NCBI GenBank assembly: GCA_963693365.1
Contig: CAVNZM010000001.1
Span: 124,001-188,000, forward strand
Reading direction: 5' to 3'
Length of the DNA: 64,000 nt
From: Amoebidium appalachense
Taxonomy: Eukaryota; Ichthyosporea
Below are positions 1 to 22,064 of the stretch, piece by piece. The notes under the pieces were generated by a model that saw only the letters and a program-made list of their open reading frames with translations, was not told where the DNA came from and searched no databases. Position 1 is the stretch's first letter. Each line of letters begins with the position of its first letter. The position numbers and the translations under genes are program-made.

Positions 1-1343
1 GGTGGTGGGAGGGTGGTGGGTAGGCAAGTAGAAGGGTGTGTGTGTGTGTGCGTGTGTGTGTGTGGGTGGGTGTGGGTGGGTGGTGGGAGGGTGGTGGGTA
101 GGCAAGTAGAAGGGTGTGTGTGTGTGTGCATGTGTGTGTGTGGGTGGGTGTGGGTGGGTGGTGGGAGGGTGGTGGGTAGGCAAGTAGAAGGGTGTGTGTG
201 TGTGTGCGTGTGTGTGTGTGGGTGGGTGTGGGTGGGTGGTGGGAGGGGTGGTGGGTAGGCAAGTAGAAGGGTGTGTGTGTGTGTGCGTGTGTGTGTGTGG
301 GTGGGTGTGGGTGGGTGGTGGGAGGGTGGTGGGTAGGCAAGTAGAAGGGTGTGTGTGTGTGTGCGTGTGTGTGTGTGGGTGGGTGTGGGTGGGTGGTGGG
401 AGGGTGGTGGGTAGGCAAGTAGAAGGGTGTATGTGTGTGTGCGTGTGTGTGTGTGGGTGGGTGTGGGTGGGTGGTGGGAGGGTGGTGGGTAGGCAAGTAG
501 AAGGGTGTGTGTGTGTGCGTGTGTGTGTGTGGGTGGGTGTGGGTGGGTGGTGGGAGGGTGGTGGGTAGGCAAGTAGAAGGGTGTGTGTGTGTGTGCGTGT
601 GTGTGTGTGGGTGGGTGTGGGTGGGTGGTGGGAGGGTGGTGGGTAGGCAAGTAGAAGGGTGTGTGTGTGTGTGCGTGTGTGTGTGTGGGTGGGTGTGGGT
701 GGGTGGTGGGAGGGTGGTGGGTAGGCAAGTAGAAGGGTGTGTGTGTGTGTGCGTGTGTGTGTGTGGGTGGGTGTGGGTGGGTGGTGGGAGGGTGGTGGGT
801 AGGCAAGTAGAAGGGTGTGTGTGTGTGTGCGTGTGTGTGTGTGGGTGGGTGTGGGTGGGTGGTGGGAGGGTGGTGGGTAGGCAAGTAGAAGGGTGTGTGT
901 GTGTGTGCGTGTGTGTGTGTGGGTGGGTGTGGGTGGGTGGTGGGAGGGTGGTGGGTAGGCAAGTAGAAGGGTGTGTGTGTGTGTGCGTGTGTGTGGGTGG
1001 GTGGGTGTGGGTGGGTGGTGGGAGGGTGGTGGGTAGGCAAGTAGAAGGGTGTGTGTGTGTGTGCGTGTGTGTGTGTGGGTGGGTGTGGGTGGGTGGTGGG
1101 TAGGCAAGTAGAAGGGTGTGTGTGTGTGTGCGTGTGTGTGTGTGGGTGGGTGTGGGTGGGTGGTGGGAGGGTGGTGGGTAGGCAAGTAGAAGGGTGTGTG
1201 TGTGTGTGCGTGTGTGTGTGGGTGGGTGTGGGTGGGTGGTGGGAGGGTGGTGGGTAGGCAAGTAGAAGGGTGTGTGTGTGTGTGCGTGTGTGTGTGTGGG
1301 TGGGTGTGGGTGGGTGGTGGGAGGGTGGTGGGTAGGCAAGTAG

Positions 1344-1387
<44 letters not shown>

Positions 1388-1720
1388 GGGTGGGTGGTGG
1401 GAGGGTGGTGGGTAGGCAAGTAGAAGGGTGTGTGTGTGTGTGCGTGTGTGTGTGTGGGTGGGTGTGGGTGGGTGGTGGGAGGGTGTTGGGTAGGCAAGTA
1501 GAAGGGTGTGCGTGTGTGTGGGTGGGTGGGTGTGGGTGGGTGTGGGTGGGTGGTGGGAGGGTGTTGGGTAGGCAAGTAGAAGGGTGTGCGTGTGTGTGGG
1601 TGTGGGTGGGTGTGGGTGGGTGGTGGGAGGGTGTTGGGTAGGCAAGTAGAAGGGTGTGCGTGTGTGTGTGTGGGTGGGTGTGGGTGGGTGTGGGTGGGTG
1701 GGGGGAAGGGGGGTGGGTAT
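1..1720. repeat. Minisatellite, ~78-bp unit, about 22 copies
   Basis: A tandem array fills the last visible intron of the RanGAP gene. Each unit has a constant core (GTAGGCAAGTAGAAGG), a (TG)n stretch broken by one CG, and a run of GGGTGGGTGTGGGTGG blocks. I count about 22 cores, spaced mostly 77-79 bp apart. The last three units (from about 1480) are diverged, with GTGTTGGG for GTGGTGGG and a shortened TG tract. The array touches the left edge, so its full length is unknown. The G-rich strand is the non-coding strand of the host gene. Confidence 0.95.
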
Positions 1721-1725
1721 TTTAC

Positions 1726-12078
<10,353 letters not shown>

Positions 12079-13550
12079 GTTGCCGATGTGCCGCGCTGAC
12101 CGGTCGTTCAAGCTCTACAGACACTGTCCTCGGCACTACTCAGCGAGGCCCCTTGCAGCCTACGGTATAGAGCCGTGTAAGACGTGCAAAAAAAGTTGAA
12201 AGCATGACTCGAGCGGAGGGCCTTTTAGGGGTTTCGAATTCGGAAGCTCACGTGTCGAATCACAGAAAGCCCGCCAAACCTGACCTGGCCAATCAAAACG
12301 CTCCTTATATGTGCCCGTTGGTAACACCACGGCCATCTAGAAACACCTCGTGGGTAACACTGATGACGTATGACGGTGACTCATGGTGAGTCACCCCCTG
12401 TATATATGAACTACACAGTTCAAGTTGTAGGTACATATAACTTGCGCCCCCGAAGCACGGAACCGGAAGCAAGGTGACCCTTCATCGTATAAGCTAGGGA
12501 TCGAAATCGATTTGTTTACGTGTCGCAGCATGTCCTACAGATTTATGCCACTAGGCGAGTTGTGCATGTGCGCACGCGTTCGTGTGCACGTGCACAACAG
12601 GAACTCCTGAGAGACCTTGTAAAGAAACTGCACCTGCATGTGTACCGGGCTACTAAGCTTGCACTTGGGAGGCTGCTAACAATACGTAAACGCCGCTTTA
12701 TTTGGTCTACAGAACGAAAGTGGATGTAAAATGAGACAACTACTCAAAACATGCAACGCTCGGTGAGCAACTTTGCGGTGTTGAATAAGTACTAGTGCAT
12801 AGATTTTTCTTTTTTTTTTTTTGCCTACTGAAGGCGAGGGCCAGGGAGGGGGGGGGGGGGGGGGGGGGGGGGGTAATGAGCAGATGAGCGCAATACATAG
12901 GTCATATCGTACAAGGTCATAGAAACCGACTAAAGTTTGGACGCAAATATGCACTCCTATTCCTTTGCAATGCATTACCGTATTGAAGTGCTGAAGAAGT
13001 TACGAGGGGTGGGGCAAGCTTTCCGGTGATAGAAAGGAGATGTAGACAGGGGCCCTTGAATCACCGTCGCCACTTCATTTGAGCTTGACAGTCTTTCTAT
13101 GGATGCAAACTTCACGGCTTCAAGGCTTCACAGTTTCAACGGTGCCCCGGCCGTAGTCACTTTGAGTGCTGTCTCCCTGCGGCCCGGCTCAACATACCTT
13201 GTACGTATATCGCCCGTCCCGCGGCGTAGTAGTGCTCAGCCACTTACGGTAAGCCAGTAGGTACATAGCCTTGGGGACCACATATACCCCTGTCGCGGTG
13301 CGGCTTGCAAGTGCATACATGCGCGCCAAAGGCAAGGCAGCACCTCAGTGATACGGTTCAAAGTCCCAGGCAACCAATTCAAAATGACCTAAAAAATCAG
13401 ATAAGCCTTAAAAAGTAGTTTTTAATTGGCTCTCGCGATAGGCGACTCATCAAGGCCCCTGCCAGCGCACAACGTTAAAGGAGTTGGAGTTGTTCACAGG
13501 TGGTTAGTTCGTTGTGGACCGCAGAGCTCGAACGCACATCAACATACACC
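12079..13550. promoter_or_regulatory. Divergent intergenic region between RanGAP and the ARM-like gene
   Basis: About 1.47 kb separates the two divergently transcribed start codons and must hold both promoters. It contains a 21-bp palindrome with two TGA(C/G)TCA cores (12375-12395), a CRE-like TGACGTA just upstream, a TATA-like TGTATATATGAA (about 12400-12411), a poly-G run at 12846-12873 and no convincing long coding sequence. A 69-codon ORF at 12520-12729 is unsupported. Core promoter positions are inferred. Confidence 0.55.
12375..12395. promoter_or_regulatory. Palindromic double bZIP (AP-1/GCN4-like) site
   Basis: GGTGACTCA, a 3-nt spacer and TGAGTCACC form a perfect 9-bp inverted repeat. 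Each arm carries a TGACTCA-type core, the consensus of AP-1/GCN4 bZIP factors. It is flanked on the left by TGATGACGTATGACG (CRE-like) and on the right, 5-15 bp away, by a TATA-like TGTATATATG. Function is inferred from motif identity only. Confidence 0.45.
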
Positions 13551-15814
13551 ATGGCACCCAACAACGACGTCAAAAGTATCGAGGAGCTGAACAAACTCTT
13601 TGGCGGGGTGGTTGCGAAGGAGGAGGCCGCCGAAGGGCGTCTCCTCATTGTGCCCCTGTCCTCCAAAAATTACAAGGCCAACCTTGCGGATAACGGGCTG
13701 GACGAGTACATCAGAGCTCTGGAACTGGGCAGCGTGGAGGTGCGCTGTGCATGCCGAATTCAAACAGAGTCTGCGAGAAAATTTGCGTGTGTGTTGGCTA
13801 GTGTGCAACTGGCTCCAAATGTTAACATCTGGTGGCAGCCGGGTTCGCAGTCGTGTGTGGGAGGCAGCCAGCGGCAGCTATGTATAAAGAGATCAGTTGT
13901 GTGGGAGGGTGAATGCGCGCTAACAGTAGCATGTGGTCAGGTGTGGCGCTCTGCGAAGAGCGATCGGCAACTGTAAGTTTTCCGAGCAACGTGGCACGGG
14001 GCCAAGTTTGCCGGGATCCGGTTAGCACGGGAGTGAGAGTGACGGGATCTTCAAATTGCAGTAGCACTGATTGACAGGATGACCGGTTGTTGCTAGGGAT
14101 CGGCGTGTTTACTTACTCCCAACTATGTTTTGCCTCCAGGTGCAGAGCCACGCAGCCCGACAGCTAGGCCGTATGGCGCTATTTGAGCCACTCCGACAGC
14201 CGCTCCTAGACAGAGGGGTGGTGGGTCTGGTGGCAGGGGTACTGAAGGCTGCACCCAAGCCAGTGGACAAGGGGCTGTGTGAGAACTGCAGCTCGTTTGT
14301 CAGCAACATGCTGCTGGCTACATACACACACCATCCGGATACCAAGGTGTGTGGTGTGGGTGAGGCTGAGTGGTTTCTCACATAAAGGGAGGGGATGGGG
14401 AAGAGTGCTTTTGGCACCAAAAGGGGGTTCTGGAAGAGGGGTTGGGTGGGGGGAGAAGGGCAGGTGAGGGGGGAGCGGGAAGGGGCAATGAGCTGGACAC
14501 GGTTTTGGTCGGCATTTTGTTTGCTCTCGAACTTGTGCTGGTTGTTTCTAATGGTTTCTGCCGTTTCCCATACTTTATTTTTGTTTGTCTGACGCGTGGA
14601 AAAGTGAGAGTTTAAGTTTCATACCGTTAGCTTTGAAACATGCCCGAGCCCCCCCCCCCCCCCCCCCCTCCCCTCGCTTTCTAAGAAACCCCCCTAGTGT
14701 TAGCTCTGTTCATGTGTATGGGTTTCCTTTTCTTTTTTTTTTCTTTTTTTTTTTTTTTTTGTGGGGGGGGGGGGGGGGGAGGGAGGTTCGTGTTGTCGTT
14801 TCTTCTCCTCCACGTCTCCGACTCTCAAATGCATCTGGCGTCCCCCCCCCTCCTCCCCCCTTCCCCCCCCCCCCTCCCCCCGGGGCCCGTCTTTCCATCC
14901 TCATTTGCCAAGCCCCCCACACCAGGCCCAGCCACACAACCCCCCCCTCCCCCCAGACACACACACACACACACACACCAAAAGAGGAAAATGTTTTACT
15001 TTGATCACAACTCGTCCCCTCGTCCCTTCCCTCGGTGCCCTCAAAACAGGGGGTTTGAAAATATCCTCAGCCCCCCCCCCCCCCCCCCCCCCCTTTATTT
15101 TTCTGCTAATAAACCGCTGCACAACCCATCCAAAAAGTACTGTCTTTTAGCCCTCTACCCCCCACCACATACAGCAGTCATTCCATCTTGCATTGACTTT
15201 AACGGTCTTTTATCCCCCAGGCCCATGCGAAGAAAGTCTCTGAGTACGGGGCTGACCTCCTCTTCATTTTGAATGAGTGCCTCATGGGGGCACCAGACAA
15301 GAGTGCAGTGGTGGCTGCTGTGTCCTATGCTCTGCACATGATCAGTCAGTGCAAAGAGACTGGACACCTGATGCTGAAGACGGGGGATAAGACGGTGCGT
15401 GCGCGCCACACATAAATACTCGAAACATGCATATTGCCGTTACGCTGACTCATGAGAACATGCACGAACACTTGTAGGCTGTATGGCTACCTTACGAGCC
15501 ATGCACAAGTCAACAACATGTACAACAGTACTGTAGTTTTTGATTTTGGAAGATGCTGTAGTATTCTGTGAGGCGCCTCGTGTGGGGGTGGCGGGGGTGG
15601 GGGGGGGGGGGGGTGGGGGAGGGGCTGGAAGGTAAAAGATGGGTTTGGGGAGTAGGGGGGATCAGGCATATTGGGAGGAGAGCCTGAAATGTGCATTTGC
15701 CTGCGTGTGTGGGTGGACGGGGGGGCAGGGCGGTGGGTGGGAAGTGGGGAGCGGGAGGGGGAGGGGGGGACAGGCAAATTGGCGGGGGGAAAGGGGAGGG
15801 GTGGGGAGGGGGGA

Positions 15815-15848
<34 letters not shown>

Positions 15849-16133
15849 AAACACTCTGGGAAAACTGGGAAACCGAAGCGAGGGTTTGGTTGTGTTTGTG
15901 AGGTTGGGAGGAGAGGAGGGAATAATGAAGGAGGCAGATGTTGATAGCATTCAGTGTAGCCGCTCGATCGACTGCAGACTATGAGCCATTTTCCCCACTC
16001 TAAAAGTTTATTTTGCAGTTTAACTTTACCGTTGACCCGATACAATGTACCACTTTAGCTGCATGCACTGCACTTACCCTCCCCATTTCTTGCCGCATCC
16101 CTCCGGTGCGATCAATTTTGACATGACTGCCTA

Positions 16134-16226
<93 letters not shown>

Positions 16227-17014
16227 TGCAGACAAACAAAACAACACACTTGGGCCTGTTCTAACACACAATTCCACATACACAGGTGGACAATCTGTAT
16301 GAGTTCCTACTGCGCAATGCCAATGGTGAGACTGAGGCCCAGAACACACCTGTGGTCAAGCAGGCCATTGAGTCCATACACACCCTGGTCACACAGGCAC
16401 TGGAGGGCACAAGTGAGGTGGGTGTGGGCTCCTCCTTTGTCCATACTTTCTTGTTAGTGGGGAAGGCAGGCTTTAAAACAGCGAAACTCTTTCAACACGA
16501 AGTGGGGTGGAGGGCACAGAATCAAAGAGATTTTTGTAGTGACATGGGAAGGTCAATGCGCGGGTATAAACATTGTAGGGCACGTGAGATAACATATTTT
16601 GTCTATCAGTGGAAAGGCAGAGATCTCGGGACCCTGTTTCTTTTTTTTTTTTTTGCCTTTTTTTTTTTTTTTGGGGGGGGGGGGGGGGGACATGCTTTAT
16701 GCTGGAGGGTTGGACATGACATTGGACACGGAAAAGTGGGGTAGGGGGAGGGGAGAGGGGGTTGGGGGGGAGGTGGTAGCTTGCCATTCCCTTCCGTTCA
16801 CCACCCTTTCCCTCCCCACGCACCCCCCCGGGAAGGAGGGAAGGGGGGGGGGGCGATACAGGTGAAGGAAGGGAAGGCCGCAAGGCCTGCACAGTAGGGA
16901 GGGAGAGGAGGTGGGGGCGGTTCGGGGGGTCACGGTGAGGGGGGACGACGGAGGGGGAAGGGGGAGTGGTGGGAAGGGGGCGAGTGTTTTTTTTTGTTTT
17001 TTTTTTGTTTTTTT

Positions 17015-17045
<31 letters not shown>

Positions 17046-17669
17046 GAAGGGGGGGGGCAGATGGGAGAACACGATGAGGGGACGCGGGGGTGATGGAAAG
17101 GGGGGGAGCGAGGAAAGATGTGTGCTCTATGTTTGTGTGTATGGGCAGAAGGGCGGGAGGGGGGGGGGGGGGGGGGGGGGAGCGAGGAAAGATGTGTGCT
17201 CTATGTTTGTGTGTATGGGGAGAAGGGCGGGAGGGGGGGGGGGGGGGGGGGGAGCGAGGAAAGATGTGTGCTCTATGTTTGTGTGTATGGGCAGAAGGGC
17301 GGGGGGGGGGGGGGGGGGGGGGGGGGGGGAGCGAGGAAAGATGTGTGCTCTATGTTTGTGTGTATGGGCAGAAGGGGCGGGGGGGGGGGGGGGGGGGGGG
17401 GAGCGAGGAAAGATGTGTGCTCTATGTTTGTGTGTATGGGCAGAAGGGCGGGGGGGGGGGGGGGGGGGGGGGGGGGAGCGAGGAAAGATGTGTGCTCTAT
17501 GTTTGTGTGTATGGGCAGAAGGGCGGGGGGGGGGGGGGGGGGGGGGAGCGAGGAAAGATGTGTGCTCTATGTTTGTGTGTATGGGCAGAAGGGGCGGGGG
17601 GGGGGGGGGGGGGGGGGGGGGGAGCGAGGAAAGATGTGTGCTCTATGTTTGTGTGTATGGGCAGAAGGG

Positions 17670-17701
<32 letters not shown>

Positions 17702-18685
17702 GCGAGGAAAGATGTGTGCTCTATGTTTGTGTGTATGGGCAGAAGGGCGGGGGGGGGGGGGGGGGGGGGGGGAGCGAGGAAAGATGTGTGCTCTATGTTT
17801 GTGTGTATGGGCAGAAGGGCGGGAGGGGGGGGGGGGGGGAGCGAGGAAAGATGTGTGCTCTATGTTTGTGTGTATGGGCAGAAGGGCGGGGGGGGGGGGG
17901 GGGGGGGGGGAGCGAGGAAAGATGTGTGCTCTATGTTTGTGTGTATGGGCAGAAGGGCGGGGGGGGGGGGGGGGGGGGGGGAGCGAGGAAAGATGTGTGC
18001 TCTATGTTTGTGTGTATGGGCAGAAGGGCGGGGGGGGGGGGGGGGGGGGGGGGGGGGGAGCGAGGAAAGATGTGTGCTCTATGTTTGTGTGTATGGGCAG
18101 AAGGGCGGGGGGGGGGGGGGGGGGGGGGAGCGAGGAAAGATGTGTGCTCTATGTTTGTGTGTATGGGCAGAAGGGCGGGGGGGGGGGGGGGGGGGGGGGG
18201 GGGAGCGAGGAAAGATGTGTGCTCTATGTTTGTGTGTATGGGCAGAAGGGCGGGGGGGGGGGGGGGGGGGGGGAGCGAGGAAAGATGTGTGCTCTATGTT
18301 TGTGTGTATGGGCAGAAGGGCGGGAGGGGGGGGGGGGGGGGAGCGAGGAAAGATGTGTGCTCTATGTTTGTGTGTATGGGCAGAAGGGCGGGAGGGGGGG
18401 GGGGGGGGGGGGGGGGGGGGAGCGAGGAAAGATGTGTGCTCTATGTTTGTGTGTATGGGCAGAAGGGCGGGGGGGGGGGGGGGGGGGGGGAGCGAGGAAA
18501 GATGTGTGCTCTATGTTTGTGTGTATGGGCAGAAGGGCGGGGGGGGGGGGGGGGGGGGGGGGGGAGCGAGGAAAGATGTGTGCTCTATGTTTGTGTGTAT
18601 GGGCAGAAGGGCGGGGGGGGGGGGGGGGGGGGGGGGGGAGCGAGGAAAGATGTGTGCTCTATGTTTGTGTGTATGGGCAGAAGGG

Positions 18686-18725
<40 letters not shown>

Positions 18726-18771
18726 GCGAGGAAAGATGTGTGCTCTATGTTTGTGTGTATGGGCAGAAGGG

Positions 18772-18803
<32 letters not shown>

Positions 18804-18995
18804 GCGAGGAAAGATGTGTGCTCTATGTTTGTGTGTATGGGCAGAAGGGCGGGGGGGGGGGGGGGGGGGGGGAGCGAGGAAAGATGTGTGCTCTATGTTT
18901 GTGTGTATGGGCAGAAGGGCGGGGGGGGGGGGGGGGGGGGGGGGGGGGAGCGAGGAAAGATGTGTGCTCTATGTTTGTGTGTATGTGCAGAAGGG

Positions 18996-19030
<35 letters not shown>

Positions 19031-19146
19031 GGCGAGGAAAGATGTGTGCTCTATGTTTGTGTGTATGGGCAGAAGGGCGGGGGGGGGGGGGGGGGGGGGA
19101 GCGAGGAAAGATGTGTGCTCTATGTTTGTGTGTATGGGCAGAAGGG

Positions 19147-19180
<34 letters not shown>

Positions 19181-19543
19181 GCGAGGAAAGATGTGTGCTC
19201 TATGTTTGTGTGTATGGGCAGAAGGGCGGGAGGGGGGGGGTTGGGGGGAGGGGGAGGGGATGGGCAGACAGAATAGGGGACGGTTTGTTATAATGTTTCA
19301 CACAGCCACTGCACACTCCCTTTTTCTCCCTCTCCTCCCTCCTTCCCATTTCGCCTCCCTTCCTCAGTCACTCCCCCCATTCCTGCCTCTCCCCTCCACT
19401 CCCCACCCAATCCCTTTCTCCCTCCCTAACCCCTCCTCTGTGCCTCCCTTCCCCCCTCTCCCTCTCTCCTCCTCCGTTCTCCCTTTCGGGCTTCCTTACC
19501 TTCCCCATCCCCCCGTCCCCCTTCCACCCCACCACCACCACCA

Positions 19544-19640
<97 letters not shown>

Positions 19641-19843
19641 AGTGACAAAGTGTGTCTGTCTTGCATTTGCACCATCCCCACATGCAGCTCAAGACACAAC
19701 CCCTGACAATACACAAGTACACAACCCCATCAACATAATCTCGCATAATGCTATCATCCGCTGCACCCCCCCCCCGCTCCCCCCTGCACGCCAACTATGC
19801 ATGCACACACCAAAAAAAAAAAAAAAGACTGGAATTCCTTACA

Positions 19844-19895
<52 letters not shown>

Positions 19896-20015
19896 GGCGG
19901 ACACATCAGTTGTTCCTGGTGTGTCCCCCGCCATTGCCAGGTGCATGCTTGAGGGGGGGGGGGGGGAGCGAGGAAAGATGTGTGCTCTATGTTTGTGTGT
20001 ATGGGCAGAAGGGCG

Positions 20016-20046
<31 letters not shown>

Positions 20047-20093
20047 AGCGAGGAAAGATGTGTGCTCTATGTTTGTGTGTATGGGCAGAAGGG

Positions 20094-20125
<32 letters not shown>

Positions 20126-20404
20126 GCGAGGAAAGATGTGTGCTCTATGTTTGTGTGTATGGGCAGAAGGGGCGGGGGGGGGGGGGGGGGGGGGGGGGGG
20201 GGAGCGAGGAAAGATGTGTGCTCTATGTTTGTGTGTATGGGCAGAAGGGCGGGGGGGGGGGGGGGGGGGGGGGGGGAGCGAGGAAAGATGTGTGCTCTAT
20301 GTTTGTGTGTATGGGCAGAAGGGGGGGGCGGGGGGGGGGGGGGGGGGGGGGGGGGGGAGCGAGGAAAGATGTGTGCTCTATGTTTGTGTGTATGGGCAGA
20401 AGGG

Positions 20405-20446
<42 letters not shown>

Positions 20447-21174
20447 GCGAGGAAAGATGTGTGCTCTATGTTTGTGTGTATGGGCAGAAGGGCGGGGGGG
20501 GGGGGGGGGGGGGGGGAGCGAGGAAAGATGTGTGCTCTATGTTTGTGTGTATGGGCAGAAGGGCGGGGGGGGGGGGGGGGGGGGGGGGGGGAGCGAGGAA
20601 AGATGTGTGCTCTATGTTTGTGTGTATGTGCAGAAGGGCGGGGGGGGGGGGGGGGGGGGGGGGGGGAGCGAGGAAAGATGTGTGCTCTATGTTTGTGTGT
20701 ATGGGCAGAAGGGCGGGGGGGGGGGGGGGGGGGGGAGCGAGGAAAGATGTGTGCTCTATGTTTGTGTGTATGGGCAGAAGGGCGGGGGGGGGGGGGGGGG
20801 GGGGGGGGGGGGAGCGAGGAAAGATGTGTGCTCTATGTTTGTGTGTATGGGCAGAAGGGCGGGAGGGGGGGTTGGGGGGAGGGGGAGGGGATGGGCAGAC
20901 AGAATAGGGGACGGTTTGTTATAATGTTTCACACAGCCACTGCACACTCCCTTTTTCTCCCTCTCCTCCCTCCTTCCCATTTCGCCTCCCTTCCTCAGTC
21001 ACTCCCCCCATTCCTGCCTCTCCCCTCCACTCCCCACCCAATCCCTTTCTCCCTCCCTAACCCCTCCTCTGTGCCTCCCTTCCCCCCTCTCCCTCTCTCC
21101 TCCTCCGTTCTCCCTTTCGGGCTTCCTTACCTTCCCCATCCCCCCGTCCCCCTTCCACCCCACCACCACCACCA

Positions 21175-21272
<98 letters not shown>

Positions 21273-21476
21273 AGTGACAAAGTGTGTCTGTCTTGCATTT
21301 GCACCATCCCCACATGCAGCTCAAGACACAACCCCTGACAATACACAAGTACACAACCCCATCAACATAATCTCGCATAATGCTATCATCCGCTGCACCC
21401 CCCCCCCGCTCCCCCCTGCACGCCAACTATGCATGCACACACCAAAAAAAAAAAAAAAAGACTGGAATTCCTTACA

Positions 21477-21533
<57 letters not shown>

Positions 21534-21726
21534 CGGACACATCAGTTGTTCCTGGTGTGTCCCCCGCCATTGCCAGGTGCATGCTTGAGACTGTGGCGCG
21601 GTGGCACATGGAGTTCCATCCGTGGTCGTGGATCAGCAAGCCAACAGTGGCACAGTTTGCACCAAGAATGCTGCAGGAGTACATCCAGCAACAGATGCTG
21701 TGCACACAGGTATTTTGGCAAGGGGG

Positions 21727-21759
<33 letters not shown>

Positions 21760-21770
21760 GGGGAAGGGGG

Positions 21771-21842
<72 letters not shown>

Positions 21843-22011
21843 GGACGGATAGCTTTAAAGTTTAAAGAAAAAGTGTGAGCAGCTTGAGGGGGAAAAAAGC
21901 TATAGGGTCGGCGGTAGGTGTTTCATGTGGAGGGTCAGTGCTTGAGTATGCCAAGTTGATGCACTGGGCTATGGTAATATTTACTAAGGTAGCCAAGGAA
22001 GCATCCGTTCT

Positions 22012-22064
<53 letters not shown>

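Noticed and set aside
12520-12729. 69-codon plus-strand ORF downstream of the TATA-like box
   Set aside because: No recognisable domain and within the expected length of chance ORFs.
13340-13380. Possible tRNA B box (GGTTCAAAGTCC)
   Set aside because: No A box at suitable distance and no cloverleaf by eye.
13500-13550. Upstream extension of the ARM-like protein (VVSSLWTAELERTSTYT)
   Set aside because: It lacks an ATG. The ATG at 13551 has a good ACACCATGG context and gives a sensible N-terminus.
16966-19706. Three overlapping plus-strand ORFs of 728-862 codons
   Set aside because: They are readings of the ~50-bp/poly-G minisatellite in three frames inside an intron. The translation is poly-Gly with a repeated Cys-rich block.
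17102-20872. CRISPR-like alternation of conserved core and variable spacer
   Set aside because: Spacers are homopolymeric G of variable length, the context is a eukaryotic intron and no cas genes exist. It is a minisatellite.
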